DNA of 64,000 nt, taken from assembly GCA_019636245.1 (NCBI GenBank), contig JAHBXX010000025.1, positions 1 through 64,000 of the forward strand, given 5' to 3'. Position numbers and translations under genes: made by a program. The stretch's first letter is position 1. The number at the start of each line of letters is the position of its first letter. The notes beneath the pieces are model-generated. The model saw only the letters and a list, made by a program, of their open reading frames with translations, did not search any database and was not told the DNA's origin. Shown here piece after piece: positions 1 through 8,807 of this stretch. This DNA is from Planctomycetota bacterium. GTDB lineage: Bacteria > Planctomycetota > UBA1135 > UBA2386.

Positions 1-591
1 CGTGACGCGCCGTGTCGCCGCAGGCGGCGTGACGTCCGGCGCGGCGGGCGAACCGGGTACGCGTGCGGCATGTCGCACGACGTCGTCGTGCAGCACGCGG
101 CCGTCGGGACCGGTGCCGCGCACGCCCGCGAGCTCCACGCCGAGCTCGCGCGCGTGACGCCGCACCGACGGCGAGGCGAGCGGCTTATCGAGCGCCGAGG
201 TCGCAACGAACGCGGGCGGCGGCGCGCCGTCCCGCTGCGCCGCCGCGGGTGCGTCTGCGGTGTCCTGCCGCACGGCTGCGGGTGCGTCCGCGGCGTCCTG
301 CCGCACGGCTGCGGGTGGGAGTGCGGCGCCGGGGGTGGCCGGCACCGTGGCCTCCGTCTCGATCCGCAGCAACTCGCTGCCGACCGCGAGCTTGTCGCCG
401 GGGCTGCCCGTCGTCGCCACGATGATCCCCGCCACCGGCGAGGGCACCTCGACCGCCGCCTTGTCGGTCATGAGCGACGCGAGCACCTGGTCGGCCGCCA
501 CCGTGTCACCGCGCTTCACGTTCCATTCGACGAGCTCGACCTCGGCGATGCCTTCGCCGATGTCGGGCAGTTTGAATTCCTTGAGGGCCAT
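1..591 (-). CDS. Dihydrolipoamide acyltransferase (E2) of a 2-oxo acid dehydrogenase complex, N-terminal part
   Basis: This is the core acyltransferase of a pyruvate or branched-chain 2-oxo acid dehydrogenase complex. It carries acyl groups on a lipoyl lysine in the cytoplasm. The 197 visible residues start at ATG 591 (MALKEFKLPDIGEG), a standard lipoyl-domain start. The lipoyl lysine is K44 in the motif MTDKAAVEVPS. A proline/alanine linker (about 82-125) contains a duplicated 11-residue unit. A peripheral subunit-binding domain (about 138-172, SPSVRRHARELGVEL) follows. The catalytic domain lies beyond the left edge of the window. The gene is last in the lipA-E1alpha-E1beta-E2 run, about 100 bp after E1beta. 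Whether the substrate is pyruvate or branched-chain oxo acids cannot be decided from this part; the E1 genes favour branched-chain-type. Confidence 0.93.
   Translation of the reverse strand, partial: MALKEFKLPDIGEGIAEVELVEWNVKRGDTVAADQVLASLMTDKAAVEVPSPVAGIIVATTGSPGDKLAVGSELLRIETEATVPATPGAALPPAAVRQDAADAPAAVRQDTADAPAAAQRDGAPPPAFVATSALDKPLASPSVRRHARELGVELAGVRGTGPDGRVLHDDVVRHAARVPGSPAAPDVTPPAATRRVT
247..312 (-). repeat. Two-copy 33-bp tandem repeat in the E2 linker
   Basis: Two adjacent 33-bp units (247-279 and 280-312) differ at only two bases. They encode the 11-residue unit AAVRQD[A/T]ADAP twice in the flexible linker after the lipoyl domain. The repeat is in frame and lies in a region expected to be disordered, so it probably only lengthens the swinging arm. 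Confidence 0.85.
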
Positions 592-691
592 TTGTCGGTG
601 TCCTGGGGAGTGCGGTGGTTGAGGGGGATCCGCGCCCGGCGGCGCGGCGGGCCCGGCGCAGGCGACGGCGGTCGACGCGACCGCCGGCGGC

Positions 692-1708
692 TCACCAGGC
701 GAAGGTCTTGTCGATGCCGGCGAGCACGCGCTTCTGGTCCGGCATGTAGAGGTGCTCGAGCGTGTACGGGAACGGCGTGTCGAAGCCGGCGACGCGCACG
801 ATCGGACCCTCGAGGTACTCGATGCACTTCTCGGCGACGATCGCCGACAGTTCGGCGCCGTAGCCGCAGGTCTTCGGCGCCTCGTAGACGACCACGCAGC
901 GGCCGGTCTTCTTGACCGAGGCGATCACCGCCGCCTCGTCGAGCGGCACCAGCGTGCGCAGGTCGATCACCTCGACGCTGCGGCCCTGCTCGGCGGCGGC
1001 CTGCGCCGCCTGCTCGCAGACCGGCACCATGGCGCCGTAGCAGAGCACGGTGACGTCCGTGCCTTCCCGGGCGATGCGCGCCTTGCCGATCGGCACCACG
1101 TGCTCGCCGGTCGGCACTTCGCCCTTGGCGTGCCGGTAGAGCGCCTTCGGCTCGAGGAACATCACCGGATCCTCGTCGCGGATCGACGCGACCAGCAGGC
1201 CCTTGGCGTCGGCGGGCGTGCTCGGGATCACGACCTTGAGCCCGGGCGTGTGGCAGAAGTAGGCCTCGCTCGACTGGCTGTGGTAGTGGCCGCCGCGGAT
1301 GCCGCCGCCGTACGGAGAGCGGATCACCAGCGGGCAGGTGTACTCGCCGCCGCTGCGGTAGCGCATCTTCGCGGCCTCGCTGACGATCTGGTCGAACGCC
1401 GGATAGATGAAGTCGAGGAACTGGATCTCGGCGATCGGCCGCAGGCCGTAGACGGCCATGCCGACCGCGGTGCCGACGATGCCGCACTCCGACAGCGGCG
1501 TGTCGAAGCAGCGCTTCTCGCCGAACTCGTCGAACAGGCCCATCGTCGCGCCGAACACGCCGCCCTTCTTGCCCACGTCCTCGCCGAACACGACCACGCG
1601 GTCGTCGTTCCTCATCTCGGTGCGCATCGCGTCGGTGATCGCCTCGAGCAGCGTCATCACCTTGGTGCCGGCCTTCGCGGCGGCGCTCTTCGTTCCGGTT
1701 GCGGTCAT
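692..1708 (-). CDS. 2-oxo acid dehydrogenase E1 component, beta subunit
   Basis: With E1alpha this forms the thiamine-diphosphate enzyme that decarboxylates a 2-oxo acid and passes the acyl group to the E2 lipoyl arm. The protein has 338 residues, the usual length. Family landmarks are FGEDVGKKGGVFGATMGL (about 41-58), the stretch around FDTPLSE, IRSPYGGGIRGGHYHSQS in the middle, and EPKALYR after it. These resemble branched-chain (BkdA2-type) and Gram-positive PdhB proteins. The start at ATG 1708 is 36 bp after the E1alpha stop. Expression is probably from the shared operon. The exact substrate is an inference. Confidence 0.95.
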   Translation of the reverse strand: MTATGTKSAAAKAGTKVMTLLEAITDAMRTEMRNDDRVVVFGEDVGKKGGVFGATMGLFDEFGEKRCFDTPLSECGIVGTAVGMAVYGLRPIAEIQFLDFIYPAFDQIVSEAAKMRYRSGGEYTCPLVIRSPYGGGIRGGHYHSQSSEAYFCHTPGLKVVIPSTPADAKGLLVASIRDEDPVMFLEPKALYRHAKGEVPTGEHVVPIGKARIAREGTDVTVLCYGAMVPVCEQAAQAAAEQGRSVEVIDLRTLVPLDEAAVIASVKKTGRCVVVYEAPKTCGYGAELSAIVAEKCIEYLEGPIVRVAGFDTPFPYTLEHLYMPDQKRVLAGIDKTFAW

Positions 1709-1744
1709 GGTGGATCTCGGTGCGGGCCAGTGCGGGATCGGGGG

Positions 1745-2857
1745 CTACAGAGGGAAGTGGCCGACGTCGGCGCCGACGCCGCCCTTCTGCATCAGCTCGT
1801 GCAGTTCCTGCCGCTGCTCCTTCAGCTGCGGCGTCGGGTTCATGTAGACGTCGTCGAACATGGTCTCGGGGCCCGGGTTGGGCCGCGCCTCGGCGGCCTT
1901 GACCGCGGCGGCGATGTCGGCCTTGGCGCCCTCGAGGCACTCCTGCTCGAACGCCTCGGTCCAGAGCTTCTTGTGCTTCAGGTACTGCTGGAAGCGAGCG
2001 ATCGGGTCCTTCTTCTTCCAGGCCTCGAACTCCTTGGCGTCGCGGTAGCGCGCCGCGTCGTCGCTGCTCGAGTGCGAGGCGATGCGGTAGGTGACGGTCT
2101 CGACCAGCGTCGGGCCCTCGCCCTTGCGCGCCCGGTCGACGGCCTCCTTGCAGACGCGGTAGACCGCCAGCACGTCGTTGCCGTCGACGCGCACGCCGGG
2201 CATGCCGTAGGCCTCGGCCTTGATCGCCATCGACTCGCTGACCGTCTGCTTGCTCGACGGCACCGAGATCGCCCAGCCGTTGTTCTCGCACACGAACACG
2301 ACCGGCGCCTTGTAGACGGCGGCGAAGTTGAGTCCGGTGTGGAAGTCGTTGCTGCTGGTGCCGCCGTCGCCGCAGAAGGTCATGAACACGGTGTCGTCGC
2401 CGCGGATGCGCGCCGCCATGCCGGCGCCCGCCGCCTGCGTCAGCTGCGTGCCGATCGGCGAGCTGATCGAGACGAAGTTCGCCTGGCGGAAGCTGTAGTG
2501 CACCGGCATCTGCCGGCCCTTGCTGGTGTCGCCTTCGTTGCCGAACCACTCGCAGACGATCTGCTCGATCGGCACGGAGCGCAGCAGCAGGATGCCCGGC
2601 TGCCGGTAGGCGGGGAACAGCCAGTCGCTGTCCTTCAACGCGTAGGCGGCGCCGAGGTGGGACGCCTCCTGGCCGGTCGACTGCAGGTAGAAGCCGATGC
2701 GGCCCTGTCGCTGCAGCGCGAGGCCGCGGTCGTCGAGGGCGCGCGTCGCCACCATCAGCCGGTAGAGCTTCTGCAGCTCCTTCGGCGGCAGGTTCGGGTC
2801 CTTGCCCTTCTGGGCCTTGCCGTCCTGGTCGAGGATCGAGAGCAGTTCGAGGCTCAT
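1745..2857 (-). CDS. 2-oxo acid dehydrogenase E1 component, alpha subunit (branched-chain type)
   Basis: This is the alpha subunit of the thiamine-diphosphate decarboxylase. It has 370 residues from ATG 2857; a longer upstream open frame is not needed, because this ATG overlaps the lipA stop in an ATGA arrangement typical of coupled translation. The thiamine-diphosphate motif begins at GDGGTSSND (about 163) and ends at ENN (about 191-193). QRQGRIGFYLQSTGQEA (about 50-66), KGRQMPVHYSFR and SHSSSDDAARYR are characteristic of branched-chain 2-oxoisovalerate dehydrogenase rather than Gram-negative pyruvate dehydrogenase. By position it works with the E1beta and E2 genes downstream. Confidence 0.95.
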   Translation of the reverse strand: MSLELLSILDQDGKAQKGKDPNLPPKELQKLYRLMVATRALDDRGLALQRQGRIGFYLQSTGQEASHLGAAYALKDSDWLFPAYRQPGILLLRSVPIEQIVCEWFGNEGDTSKGRQMPVHYSFRQANFVSISSPIGTQLTQAAGAGMAARIRGDDTVFMTFCGDGGTSSNDFHTGLNFAAVYKAPVVFVCENNGWAISVPSSKQTVSESMAIKAEAYGMPGVRVDGNDVLAVYRVCKEAVDRARKGEGPTLVETVTYRIASHSSSDDAARYRDAKEFEAWKKKDPIARFQQYLKHKKLWTEAFEQECLEGAKADIAAAVKAAEARPNPGPETMFDDVYMNPTPQLKEQRQELHELMQKGGVGADVGHFPL

Positions 2858-3804
2858 GCGGATTCGTTCTCCTTGCCGGCCGCCGTCGCCAGCGACCGGC
2901 GCTGCCGCAGCATGCCGGCGATGTAGAACTCGGCGGCCTTGTAGCTGGAGCGGACCAGCGGCCCGGCGGCCACGTAGAGGAAGCCCTTCTGCAGCGCGCG
3001 GCGTTCGAGCGCCTGGAAGCGGGCCGGCGTCAGGTGCTCGCGCACCGGCAGGTGCTTCAGGGTCGGCCGCAGGTACTGGCCGAAGGTCACCACGTCGACG
3101 CCGAATTCGCGCAGGTCGTCCATCGCCTGGTCGACCTCGCGTTCGCTCTCGCTGAGGCCGAGCATCAGCGAGGACTTGGTGACCACCTCGGGCCGCAGGC
3201 GCTTGGCGGTGCGCAGGGTCGCCAGCGAGCCTGTGTAGCTGCAGCGATGATCGCGCACCCGCGGCGTCAGGCGCAGCACGGTCTCGAGGTTGTGCGCGTA
3301 GACGTCGGGGGCGGCATCGAGCACGGTGGCGATCTGCGCTTCGGTCGCGGCCGGGTCGGCCGCCAGCCAGTCGCCGACCAGGGCCTCGACCAGCAGGCCG
3401 GGATTGCGCCGTTTGATCGCCCCGATCACGGCGGCGACATGGCCGGCGCCGCCGTCCGGCAGGTCGTCGCGGTCGACCATGGTCAGCACCACGTACTTCA
3501 GGCCCATCGTGGCGCAGGCCTCGGCGACCTTCTCGGGTTCCTCGGGATCGACCGGGTTGCCGCGGCTGTGGGTCTTCACGGCGCAGAACCGGCAGCCGCG
3601 GGTGCAGGTGTCGCCGAGCACCATGAAAGTGGCCGTGCCGGAGGCCCAGCACTCACCCAGGTTGGGGCAGCGGGCCTCCTCGCAAACCGTGTGCAGCTGC
3701 CGTTCCCGCAACACCTTCTCGACGCCGGCGACGGTGGACCCGGCGGGGATCGGCACCTTCAGCCAGGTGGGCTTGGGCCCTGGGGTGATGCGATGGGTGG
3801 TCAC
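2854..3804 (-). CDS. lipA: Lipoyl synthase (radical SAM)
   Basis: LipA inserts two sulfur atoms into the octanoyl group on lipoyl domains, making the lipoyl cofactor needed by the E2 encoded downstream. The protein has 316 residues from GTG 3804. It shows both iron-sulfur cluster motifs: the auxiliary cluster cysteines C41, C46 and C52 (CEEARCPNLGEC) and the radical-SAM cysteines C67, C71 and C74 (CTRGCRFC). Its stop overlaps the E1alpha start by ATGA, so it heads the operon. Linking lipoate synthesis to the complex that uses it makes functional sense. No octanoyltransferase (lipB) is in the window. Confidence 0.97.
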   Translation of the reverse strand: MTTHRITPGPKPTWLKVPIPAGSTVAGVEKVLRERQLHTVCEEARCPNLGECWASGTATFMVLGDTCTRGCRFCAVKTHSRGNPVDPEEPEKVAEACATMGLKYVVLTMVDRDDLPDGGAGHVAAVIGAIKRRNPGLLVEALVGDWLAADPAATEAQIATVLDAAPDVYAHNLETVLRLTPRVRDHRCSYTGSLATLRTAKRLRPEVVTKSSLMLGLSESEREVDQAMDDLREFGVDVVTFGQYLRPTLKHLPVREHLTPARFQALERRALQKGFLYVAAGPLVRSSYKAAEFYIAGMLRQRRSLATAAGKENESA

Positions 3805-3919
3805 GGCGCGAGGGGCGTCGGCGAGGGGCGGGAAGATAGGGAGGGCACCCGCGCGGCGCCAGTTGCATACCTGCTGGTATGTGACCCCCTGGGAAAGCCG
3901 CTGCCCCTGCGGGCGAAGA

Positions 3920-3939
3920 CCCCGGAGGAGGCTCCGGGG
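3920..3939 (-). terminator. GC-rich hairpin downstream of the first propeller gene
   Basis: The arms CCCCGGAG (3920-3927) and CTCCGGGG (3932-3939) form a perfect 8-bp stem with a GAGG loop. It lies about 80 bp beyond the stop of the minus-strand propeller gene and upstream of lipA, so it is placed to end propeller transcription before lipA. No T-run follows, so intrinsic termination is uncertain. Confidence 0.45.
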
Positions 3940-3946
3940 GGCAGGC

Positions 3947-3964
3947 GGCGCGCGAGCGCGCGCC
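3947..3964 (-). terminator. Second GC hairpin in the propeller-lipA gap
   Basis: GGCGCGC (3947-3953) pairs with GCGCGCC (3958-3964) around a GAGC loop. It is next to the hairpin at 3920-3939 in the same gap. It may be part of a compound terminator or simply GC-rich sequence; there is no T-run. Confidence 0.35.
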
Positions 3965-4018
3965 GTGGCGTCGCCCCGCGCCGCCGGCGCGCCGGGCTGC
4001 GCGGTGCGGGACCGCAGG

Positions 4019-5536
4019 TCAGTTGCCGATCGTGATCAGCATGCCGACCGTCGTGCCGACCGGCAGGCCGAAGCCAGCGTAGAAGCCGGTGAAGTCGAAC
4101 ACGGCGTGCTGCACGGCGATCGGCAGGCCCCACAGCGAGCTGTCGGCCGGCGCCAGCGACAGCGGGATCACCGCTCCGCCGGTCGGATCGGTCAGGCCGG
4201 TCAGCAGGATGTCCGGCAGCGCGAACAGCAGCGCGCACGGCGGCGCGTCGGGGATCGGGAAGCCGCCGGGGATCAGGAACGCCTGGGGCACGCCGATCGC
4301 CGTCGCCCAGAAGGTGACGCCGGGGAACGGGCCGGTGATGTCGGGCGCATTGCCGACGGTCAGCGCGAAGTTCGCGTTGCCGGAGACCGGCGCACCGCCG
4401 GTGGTGCCGATCGTCGGGACGCCGACCGAGGTCGGGCAGGTGGTGCCGCCGGTGGTGACGCTGTAGGGCGTGCGGACGAACTGCACGCCGCGGAAGACCG
4501 TGTTCGCCGGCGCCGTGGCCAGCGTCGTGAAGCCGGAGGCCGGCCCGGTGTCGACCACCGAGACCAGGGCGTTGGCCGAGGCCAGCGCCGTGGTCGCGAA
4601 CAGCCGCGTGCCATTCTCGTCGACGATGCCGCTGAGGCCGCGGCAGCCCGAGCCCGGGGTCAGGGTGTACTGCCAGGTCCAGGTGCCGCCGACGTCGGTC
4701 CACTTCTGGATGCCGCCGCCGTTGGCCGCGGTGCGATCGTCGGAGACGTAGACCGTCGCCGCGTCGGCGAACCAGAAGTCGTACTGCGAGATCGAGCCGG
4801 AGCCGGTGACGAAGCCGAAGCCGTTGAGCAGGGTCGAGGTCTCGCCCGACGTCGTCGGCAGGCCGCTGCCGATCGTGCACACGCCGAAGGTGCCACCGGC
4901 GGCGGTCGACAGGTAGAGCTGGCCGTCGAAGATGCCGGCGACACGGCCGTTCGTCAGCGTCGCAGGCACCTGGATCGAGGTCGTCGCCCCGAGCGAGGCC
5001 ACGTAGGCCATGCCGCGGTTGGTGCCGGCGAGCGTGCTGCCGGCGCCCGACGTCCAGAAGCTGTTGCCGTCGACGCTGACCGCGCTGCGGATGTTGCCCG
5101 CGTTGTGGGCATCGACCAGCGCGGTCGTGCTGTCGATGGCGCCGCCGAGGTCGATGCGGGCGATGACGCGGTTGACCGCGGCGCTGGTGGTTCCGGCGAC
5201 GCTGGCGGTGCCGGGCGCGACGCCGTAACCGGTCACCAGCAGGTAGTTGCCATCCACGGTCTGGGTGACGAAGCCTTCCGAGGTGGCACTGCCCGCGATC
5301 GTCACCGGCAGGTTCGGCCCGGATGCGGCGGTCGGCAGCGCCAGCGTCTGCACGGGCGTGCCGGCGGTCGTGAGCTCCTCGAGGAACGCGGCCGTCGAGG
5401 AAGCACTGAGCGCGGCGGAGCCGTCGCCGGCGCGCAAGACGATCAGGTTGCCGGGGGTGATCTGGGCTGCGGCGGTCGGCGCCCATGCGGCGGCAACGGC
5501 CAGGACGAGGAACGGGGTGGGAAGGCGATGGCTCAT
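4019..5536 (-). CDS. Exported propeller-like protein, paralogue 1
   Basis: The function is unknown. The protein has 505 residues from ATG 5536, chosen because it starts a clear signal peptide ending near TAAAQ and has GGAG 8 bp upstream; a longer frame to 5593 exists but would hide the signal. The mature start QITPGNLIVLRAGDGSAAL and later YVSDDRTAANGGGIQKW recur in both neighbouring paralogues. The main body (about 25-365) looks like beta-propeller repeats similar to those in planctomycete surface proteins. The last 135 residues, beginning CPTSVGVPTIG, form a separate beta-rich module that ends at the last residue. It is probably secreted or surface-attached. It is first of three tandem copies as numbered here but last in transcription order. 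Confidence 0.85.
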   Translation of the reverse strand: MSHRLPTPFLVLAVAAAWAPTAAAQITPGNLIVLRAGDGSAALSASSTAAFLEELTTAGTPVQTLALPTAASGPNLPVTIAGSATSEGFVTQTVDGNYLLVTGYGVAPGTASVAGTTSAAVNRVIARIDLGGAIDSTTALVDAHNAGNIRSAVSVDGNSFWTSGAGSTLAGTNRGMAYVASLGATTSIQVPATLTNGRVAGIFDGQLYLSTAAGGTFGVCTIGSGLPTTSGETSTLLNGFGFVTGSGSISQYDFWFADAATVYVSDDRTAANGGGIQKWTDVGGTWTWQYTLTPGSGCRGLSGIVDENGTRLFATTALASANALVSVVDTGPASGFTTLATAPANTVFRGVQFVRTPYSVTTGGTTCPTSVGVPTIGTTGGAPVSGNANFALTVGNAPDITGPFPGVTFWATAIGVPQAFLIPGGFPIPDAPPCALLFALPDILLTGLTDPTGGAVIPLSLAPADSSLWGLPIAVQHAVFDFTGFYAGFGLPVGTTVGMLITIGN

Positions 5537-5665
5537 GTTGGGTCTCCTGGAGGCAAGGGCGAGCAGGTTGGCGAAGCTCGCCCCGGGGCGCAACAGGCGG
5601 CCGGCAGTTCCCCTTCCCGTTGCGGCGGACTTCCTCCGGGTTTGCGGCCCGAGGCAATCGCGGCG

Positions 5666-5694
5666 CGTGCGGCGAGGCCGAGCCTCGCCGCACG
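5666..5694 (-). terminator. 13-bp perfect stem between propeller paralogues 2 and 1
   Basis: CGTGCGGCGAGGC (5666-5678) and its exact complement (5682-5694) enclose the loop CGA. It lies 11 bp past the stop of paralogue 2 and about 130 bp before the start of paralogue 1. This is the strongest simple hairpin I found by eye. It may be a terminator or an mRNA stabiliser. No T-run follows on the minus strand. Confidence 0.6.
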
Positions 5695-5704
5695 GGACCG
5701 CGGC

Positions 5705-7192
5705 TCAGTTGCCGAGGGTCAGCTGCATGCCGACCGACGTGCCGACCGGCAGACCGAAGCTGCCGTAGAAGCCGGTGAAGTCGAACACGGCGTTCTGGAT
5801 CGACAGCGTCAGCCCCCACAGCGACGTGTCCGCCGGGGCCAGCGCCAGCGGGATGTTGGCGCTGCCGCTGAAGTCGGTCAGGCCGGTCAGCAGCAGGTCG
5901 GGGAACGCGAACAGCAGCGCGCAGCCGGTCGGCGCGTCCGGGATCTGCACGCCGAACGGGAACAGCGGCGAGCCGATGCCGACCGCCGTGGCCCAGAAGG
6001 TGATGCCGACGCCGGGGCCGACGATGTCCGGGGCGTTGCCCACGGTGACGGCGAAGTCGGCGTTGCCCGAGACCGGCGCGCCCGAGAAGCCGATCGTCGG
6101 CACGCCGACCGAGGTCGGGCAGCTGGTGCCGCCGAAGCTGACGCCGTAGGGTGTGCGGACGAAGCGAACGCCGCGGAACGCCGTGTTGGTCGGCGCCGCA
6201 GCGAGCACGTTGAAGGTGGACGTCGGTCCGACGTCGACGACCGAGACCAGCTGGTTCGCCGAGGCGACCGCCGCGGTCGCGAACAGCGTCGTGCCGGTCT
6301 CGCTGACGATGCCGCTCAGGCCGCGGTAGCTGGTGCCGCTGGCGAGGGTGTAGGCGAGCGTCCAGGTGCCGCCGCTCTCGACCCACTTCTGGATGCCGCC
6401 GCCGGTCGCGACCGAGCGATCGTCGGCGACGTAGACGGTGCTCGGATCGGCGAACCAGAAGTCGTAGGGGGAGGCGGTGCCCGAGCTCATGCCCGGCAGG
6501 ATCGTCGGCGTCTGGCCGGGCACGGTCGGCACGCCGGTGCCGACGGTGTTGACGCAGCGCTGGGTCGCGCCCGAACCGCTGGTCGTGTAGAGCTGGCCGC
6601 GATCGATGCCGACGACGCGGCAGTTGGTCGGCGCCGCGGCGTTCAGCGACGTGCCGCTGGTGCCGCCGAACGGGACCAGCACGACGCCGCTGTTGGCGCC
6701 GACGGTCCAGAACTGCGAGCCGTCCTCGGTGCAGCCGCTGCGGATGTTGTTCGCCGAGAAGGCGTTGTCGATCGAGGTGCTGGTGTCGACGGTGCCGTCG
6801 AGGGCGACGCGGCCGACCACGCGCGGCGTGGTGGCGCTCGCCGTGCCGACGATGTTGGCGATGCCCGGCGCGGCGCCGTAGCCGACGGCGACGAAGTGGT
6901 TGCCGTCGACCGACTGGGTGAGGAAGCCCTCCGAGGTGGCGGAGCCGGAGGTGGTCAGCGGCAGATTGCCGCCGCTCGGCGCCGTCGGCAGCGCGATCGT
7001 CTGCACGAACGCGCCCGTGGTCGTGAACTCGTCGAGGAACACGGCCGTCGAGGCGTTGGTCAGTGCGGCGCTGCCGGTGCCGACGCGCAGGACCAGCAGG
7101 TTGCCGGGCGTGATCTGGGCGATGCCCGCCGGGGCGAGAGCCGCCGCGGCGGCCGCGGACAGCAGGAGGGTGGCGAATCGGAAGTTGCTCAT
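5705..7192 (-). CDS. Exported propeller-like protein, paralogue 2
   Basis: The function is unknown. The protein has 495 residues from ATG 7192. The signal peptide runs to about residue 25 (LAPAGIAQ), and mature QITPGNLLVLRVGTGSAAL matches paralogues 1 and 3. The conserved YVADDRSVATGGGIQKW stretch and the C-terminal module starting CPTSVGVPTIGFSGAPVSG are also shared. Several cysteines lie in the body, as expected for an exported protein. Strong full-length similarity to its neighbours shows tandem duplication. A 13-bp hairpin follows the stop, which may give each copy separate mRNA stability. Being exported, it probably acts in the periplasm or on the surface, but no substrate can be inferred. 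Confidence 0.85.
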   Translation of the reverse strand: MSNFRFATLLLSAAAAAALAPAGIAQITPGNLLVLRVGTGSAALTNASTAVFLDEFTTTGAFVQTIALPTAPSGGNLPLTTSGSATSEGFLTQSVDGNHFVAVGYGAAPGIANIVGTASATTPRVVGRVALDGTVDTSTSIDNAFSANNIRSGCTEDGSQFWTVGANSGVVLVPFGGTSGTSLNAAAPTNCRVVGIDRGQLYTTSGSGATQRCVNTVGTGVPTVPGQTPTILPGMSSGTASPYDFWFADPSTVYVADDRSVATGGGIQKWVESGGTWTLAYTLASGTSYRGLSGIVSETGTTLFATAAVASANQLVSVVDVGPTSTFNVLAAAPTNTAFRGVRFVRTPYGVSFGGTSCPTSVGVPTIGFSGAPVSGNADFAVTVGNAPDIVGPGVGITFWATAVGIGSPLFPFGVQIPDAPTGCALLFAFPDLLLTGLTDFSGSANIPLALAPADTSLWGLTLSIQNAVFDFTGFYGSFGLPVGTSVGMQLTLGN

Positions 7193-7334
7193 TGCAGGTC
7201 TCTCGGTGGCAAGGTCAGGGGTTCAGAGGCAAGGGTGCGGGGCGTTGCATGCCGGCAGAGGGATCTGCCGCGGTTCCGGACCCGTGCGACCCCACGCGCA
7301 CGAGTCCACGGGGAAGGTCGGGTCGATGGCGCTC

Positions 7335-8807
7335 TCAGTTGCCCACCACGAGCTGCATGCCGACCGACGTCGCGAACGGCAGGTCGAGCCCGGGGAAGCT
7401 GAAGTCGAACACGGCGTGCTGCACGGCCACGGGCAGGCCGCCGAGCGAGACGTCCGGCGGCGTCCATGGCACCGGGATCGACGCCGTGCCGGCGCCGTCC
7501 GTGAAGCCGTTCCAGAGGATGTCCGGCAGCACGTAGACCTGCGAGCACGGGATCGAGCCCGGCAGGTGGAAGCCGATCGGCGACAGCAGGCCGATCTGGA
7601 ACGCGGTGAGGAACAGGGTCGGACCAGGCGCGTTGCCGAGCGTGACGGCGAAGTTGGCGTTGCCGGACACCGGCAGGCCGCCGCTGGTGCCGATCGTCGG
7701 GATGCCCACCGAGGTGGCGCAGCCGACGCCACCGAAGGTCACGCCCGACGGAAAGCGCACGAACTGCACGCCGCGGATGGCGGTGTTGGGGTCGCTGACC
7801 TTCAGCGTCGTGAAGCTGGTCGGACCGACGTCGGTGTCGACGATCGTCACCAGCTGCGGCACGCTGTGCGCGGTGGTCGCGAACAGCGTCGCCACCGAGC
7901 CGTTGACGAAGCCGGTCAGGCCGCGGCAGCCGTTGCCGGGCGCCATCGTGTACTGCAGCGTCCAGGTGCCGTTGCTCTCGGTGAACTTCTGGATGCCGCC
8001 GCCGTTGGCCGCCGACCGGTCGTCGGCCACGTAGAGCGTCGTCGGGCTGGCGAAGAAGAAGCTGTAGTGCGACGGCGTCGGGGGCAGCGCGTTGAAGCCG
8101 TCGAGCAGCACCGCCGCTTGCCCGCTGGTCGTCGGCAGGCCGGTGCCGACCGCCGACACGCCCTGGTAGCTGGCGACGCCCGTGGTGACGTAGAGCTGGT
8201 CCTCGAACACGCCGACGACGCGGCAGTTCGTGGGCAGCGACAGCAGTTCGGTCGAGGTCGAGGCGCCGAGCGCGCCGACGTAGACGACGCCGCGGTTCGG
8301 TCCGCTGCCGGTGCCGGCGACCCAGAACTGGTCGCCGTCGAGGCTTGCCGCCGACCGCACGTTGTTGCCGGAGAACGCGTCGGTCAGGCCCGTCGAGGTG
8401 CTGACGGTGCCGTCGAGCCCGATCCGCGCGACGACGCGCGGCACGGCGGTCGAGGCCGTGCTGACGACGCCGGGCTGGTAGGGGCTGGCGCCGTAGCCGA
8501 CGCCGATCAGGTAGCGGCCGTCGACCGACTGCGTGATGGCGCCCTCGGACGAAGCGGTGCCCGAGTTCGACACCGGCAGGTTGCCGCCGCCCGCGACCGT
8601 CGGCAGCGCGATCGTCTGCACGTAGGTGCCGCCGATCGTGTACTCGTCGAGGAACACGGGATGCGCCGAGTTGCTCAGCGCCAGGCTGCCGTCACCCACG
8701 CGCGTGACGACCAGATTGCCTGGCGTGATCGGCGCCTGGGCGACCGCGAACGCCGCCAGGGGCGACACTCCCAGCAGGAGGGAGGGCAGGAGGTGGGGAT
8801 GACGCAT
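7335..8807 (-). CDS. Exported propeller-like protein, paralogue 3
   Basis: The function is unknown. The protein has 490 residues from ATG 8807; an upstream start at 8963 in the same frame is rejected because the signal peptide (MRHPHLLPSLLLG to about VAQA) begins here. The mature start APITPGNLVVTRVGDGSLAL, the YVADDRSAANGGGIQKF stretch and the C-terminal module from CATSVGIPTIGTSG match the other two copies. It is the first of the three to be transcribed if they form one unit. The C-terminal module is slightly shorter than in paralogues 1 and 2. Role, ligand and cell location beyond export remain unknown. Confidence 0.85.
   Translation of the reverse strand: MRHPHLLPSLLLGVSPLAAFAVAQAPITPGNLVVTRVGDGSLALSNSAHPVFLDEYTIGGTYVQTIALPTVAGGGNLPVSNSGTASSEGAITQSVDGRYLIGVGYGASPYQPGVVSTASTAVPRVVARIGLDGTVSTSTGLTDAFSGNNVRSAASLDGDQFWVAGTGSGPNRGVVYVGALGASTSTELLSLPTNCRVVGVFEDQLYVTTGVASYQGVSAVGTGLPTTSGQAAVLLDGFNALPPTPSHYSFFFASPTTLYVADDRSAANGGGIQKFTESNGTWTLQYTMAPGNGCRGLTGFVNGSVATLFATTAHSVPQLVTIVDTDVGPTSFTTLKVSDPNTAIRGVQFVRFPSGVTFGGVGCATSVGIPTIGTSGGLPVSGNANFAVTLGNAPGPTLFLTAFQIGLLSPIGFHLPGSIPCSQVYVLPDILWNGFTDGAGTASIPVPWTPPDVSLGGLPVAVQHAVFDFSFPGLDLPFATSVGMQLVVGN

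Noticed and set aside
3326..7402. A 1358-codon plus-strand open frame antisense to lipA and two propeller genes
   Set aside because: Repetitive R/G/A composition, no family match, and opposite to clear coding genes.
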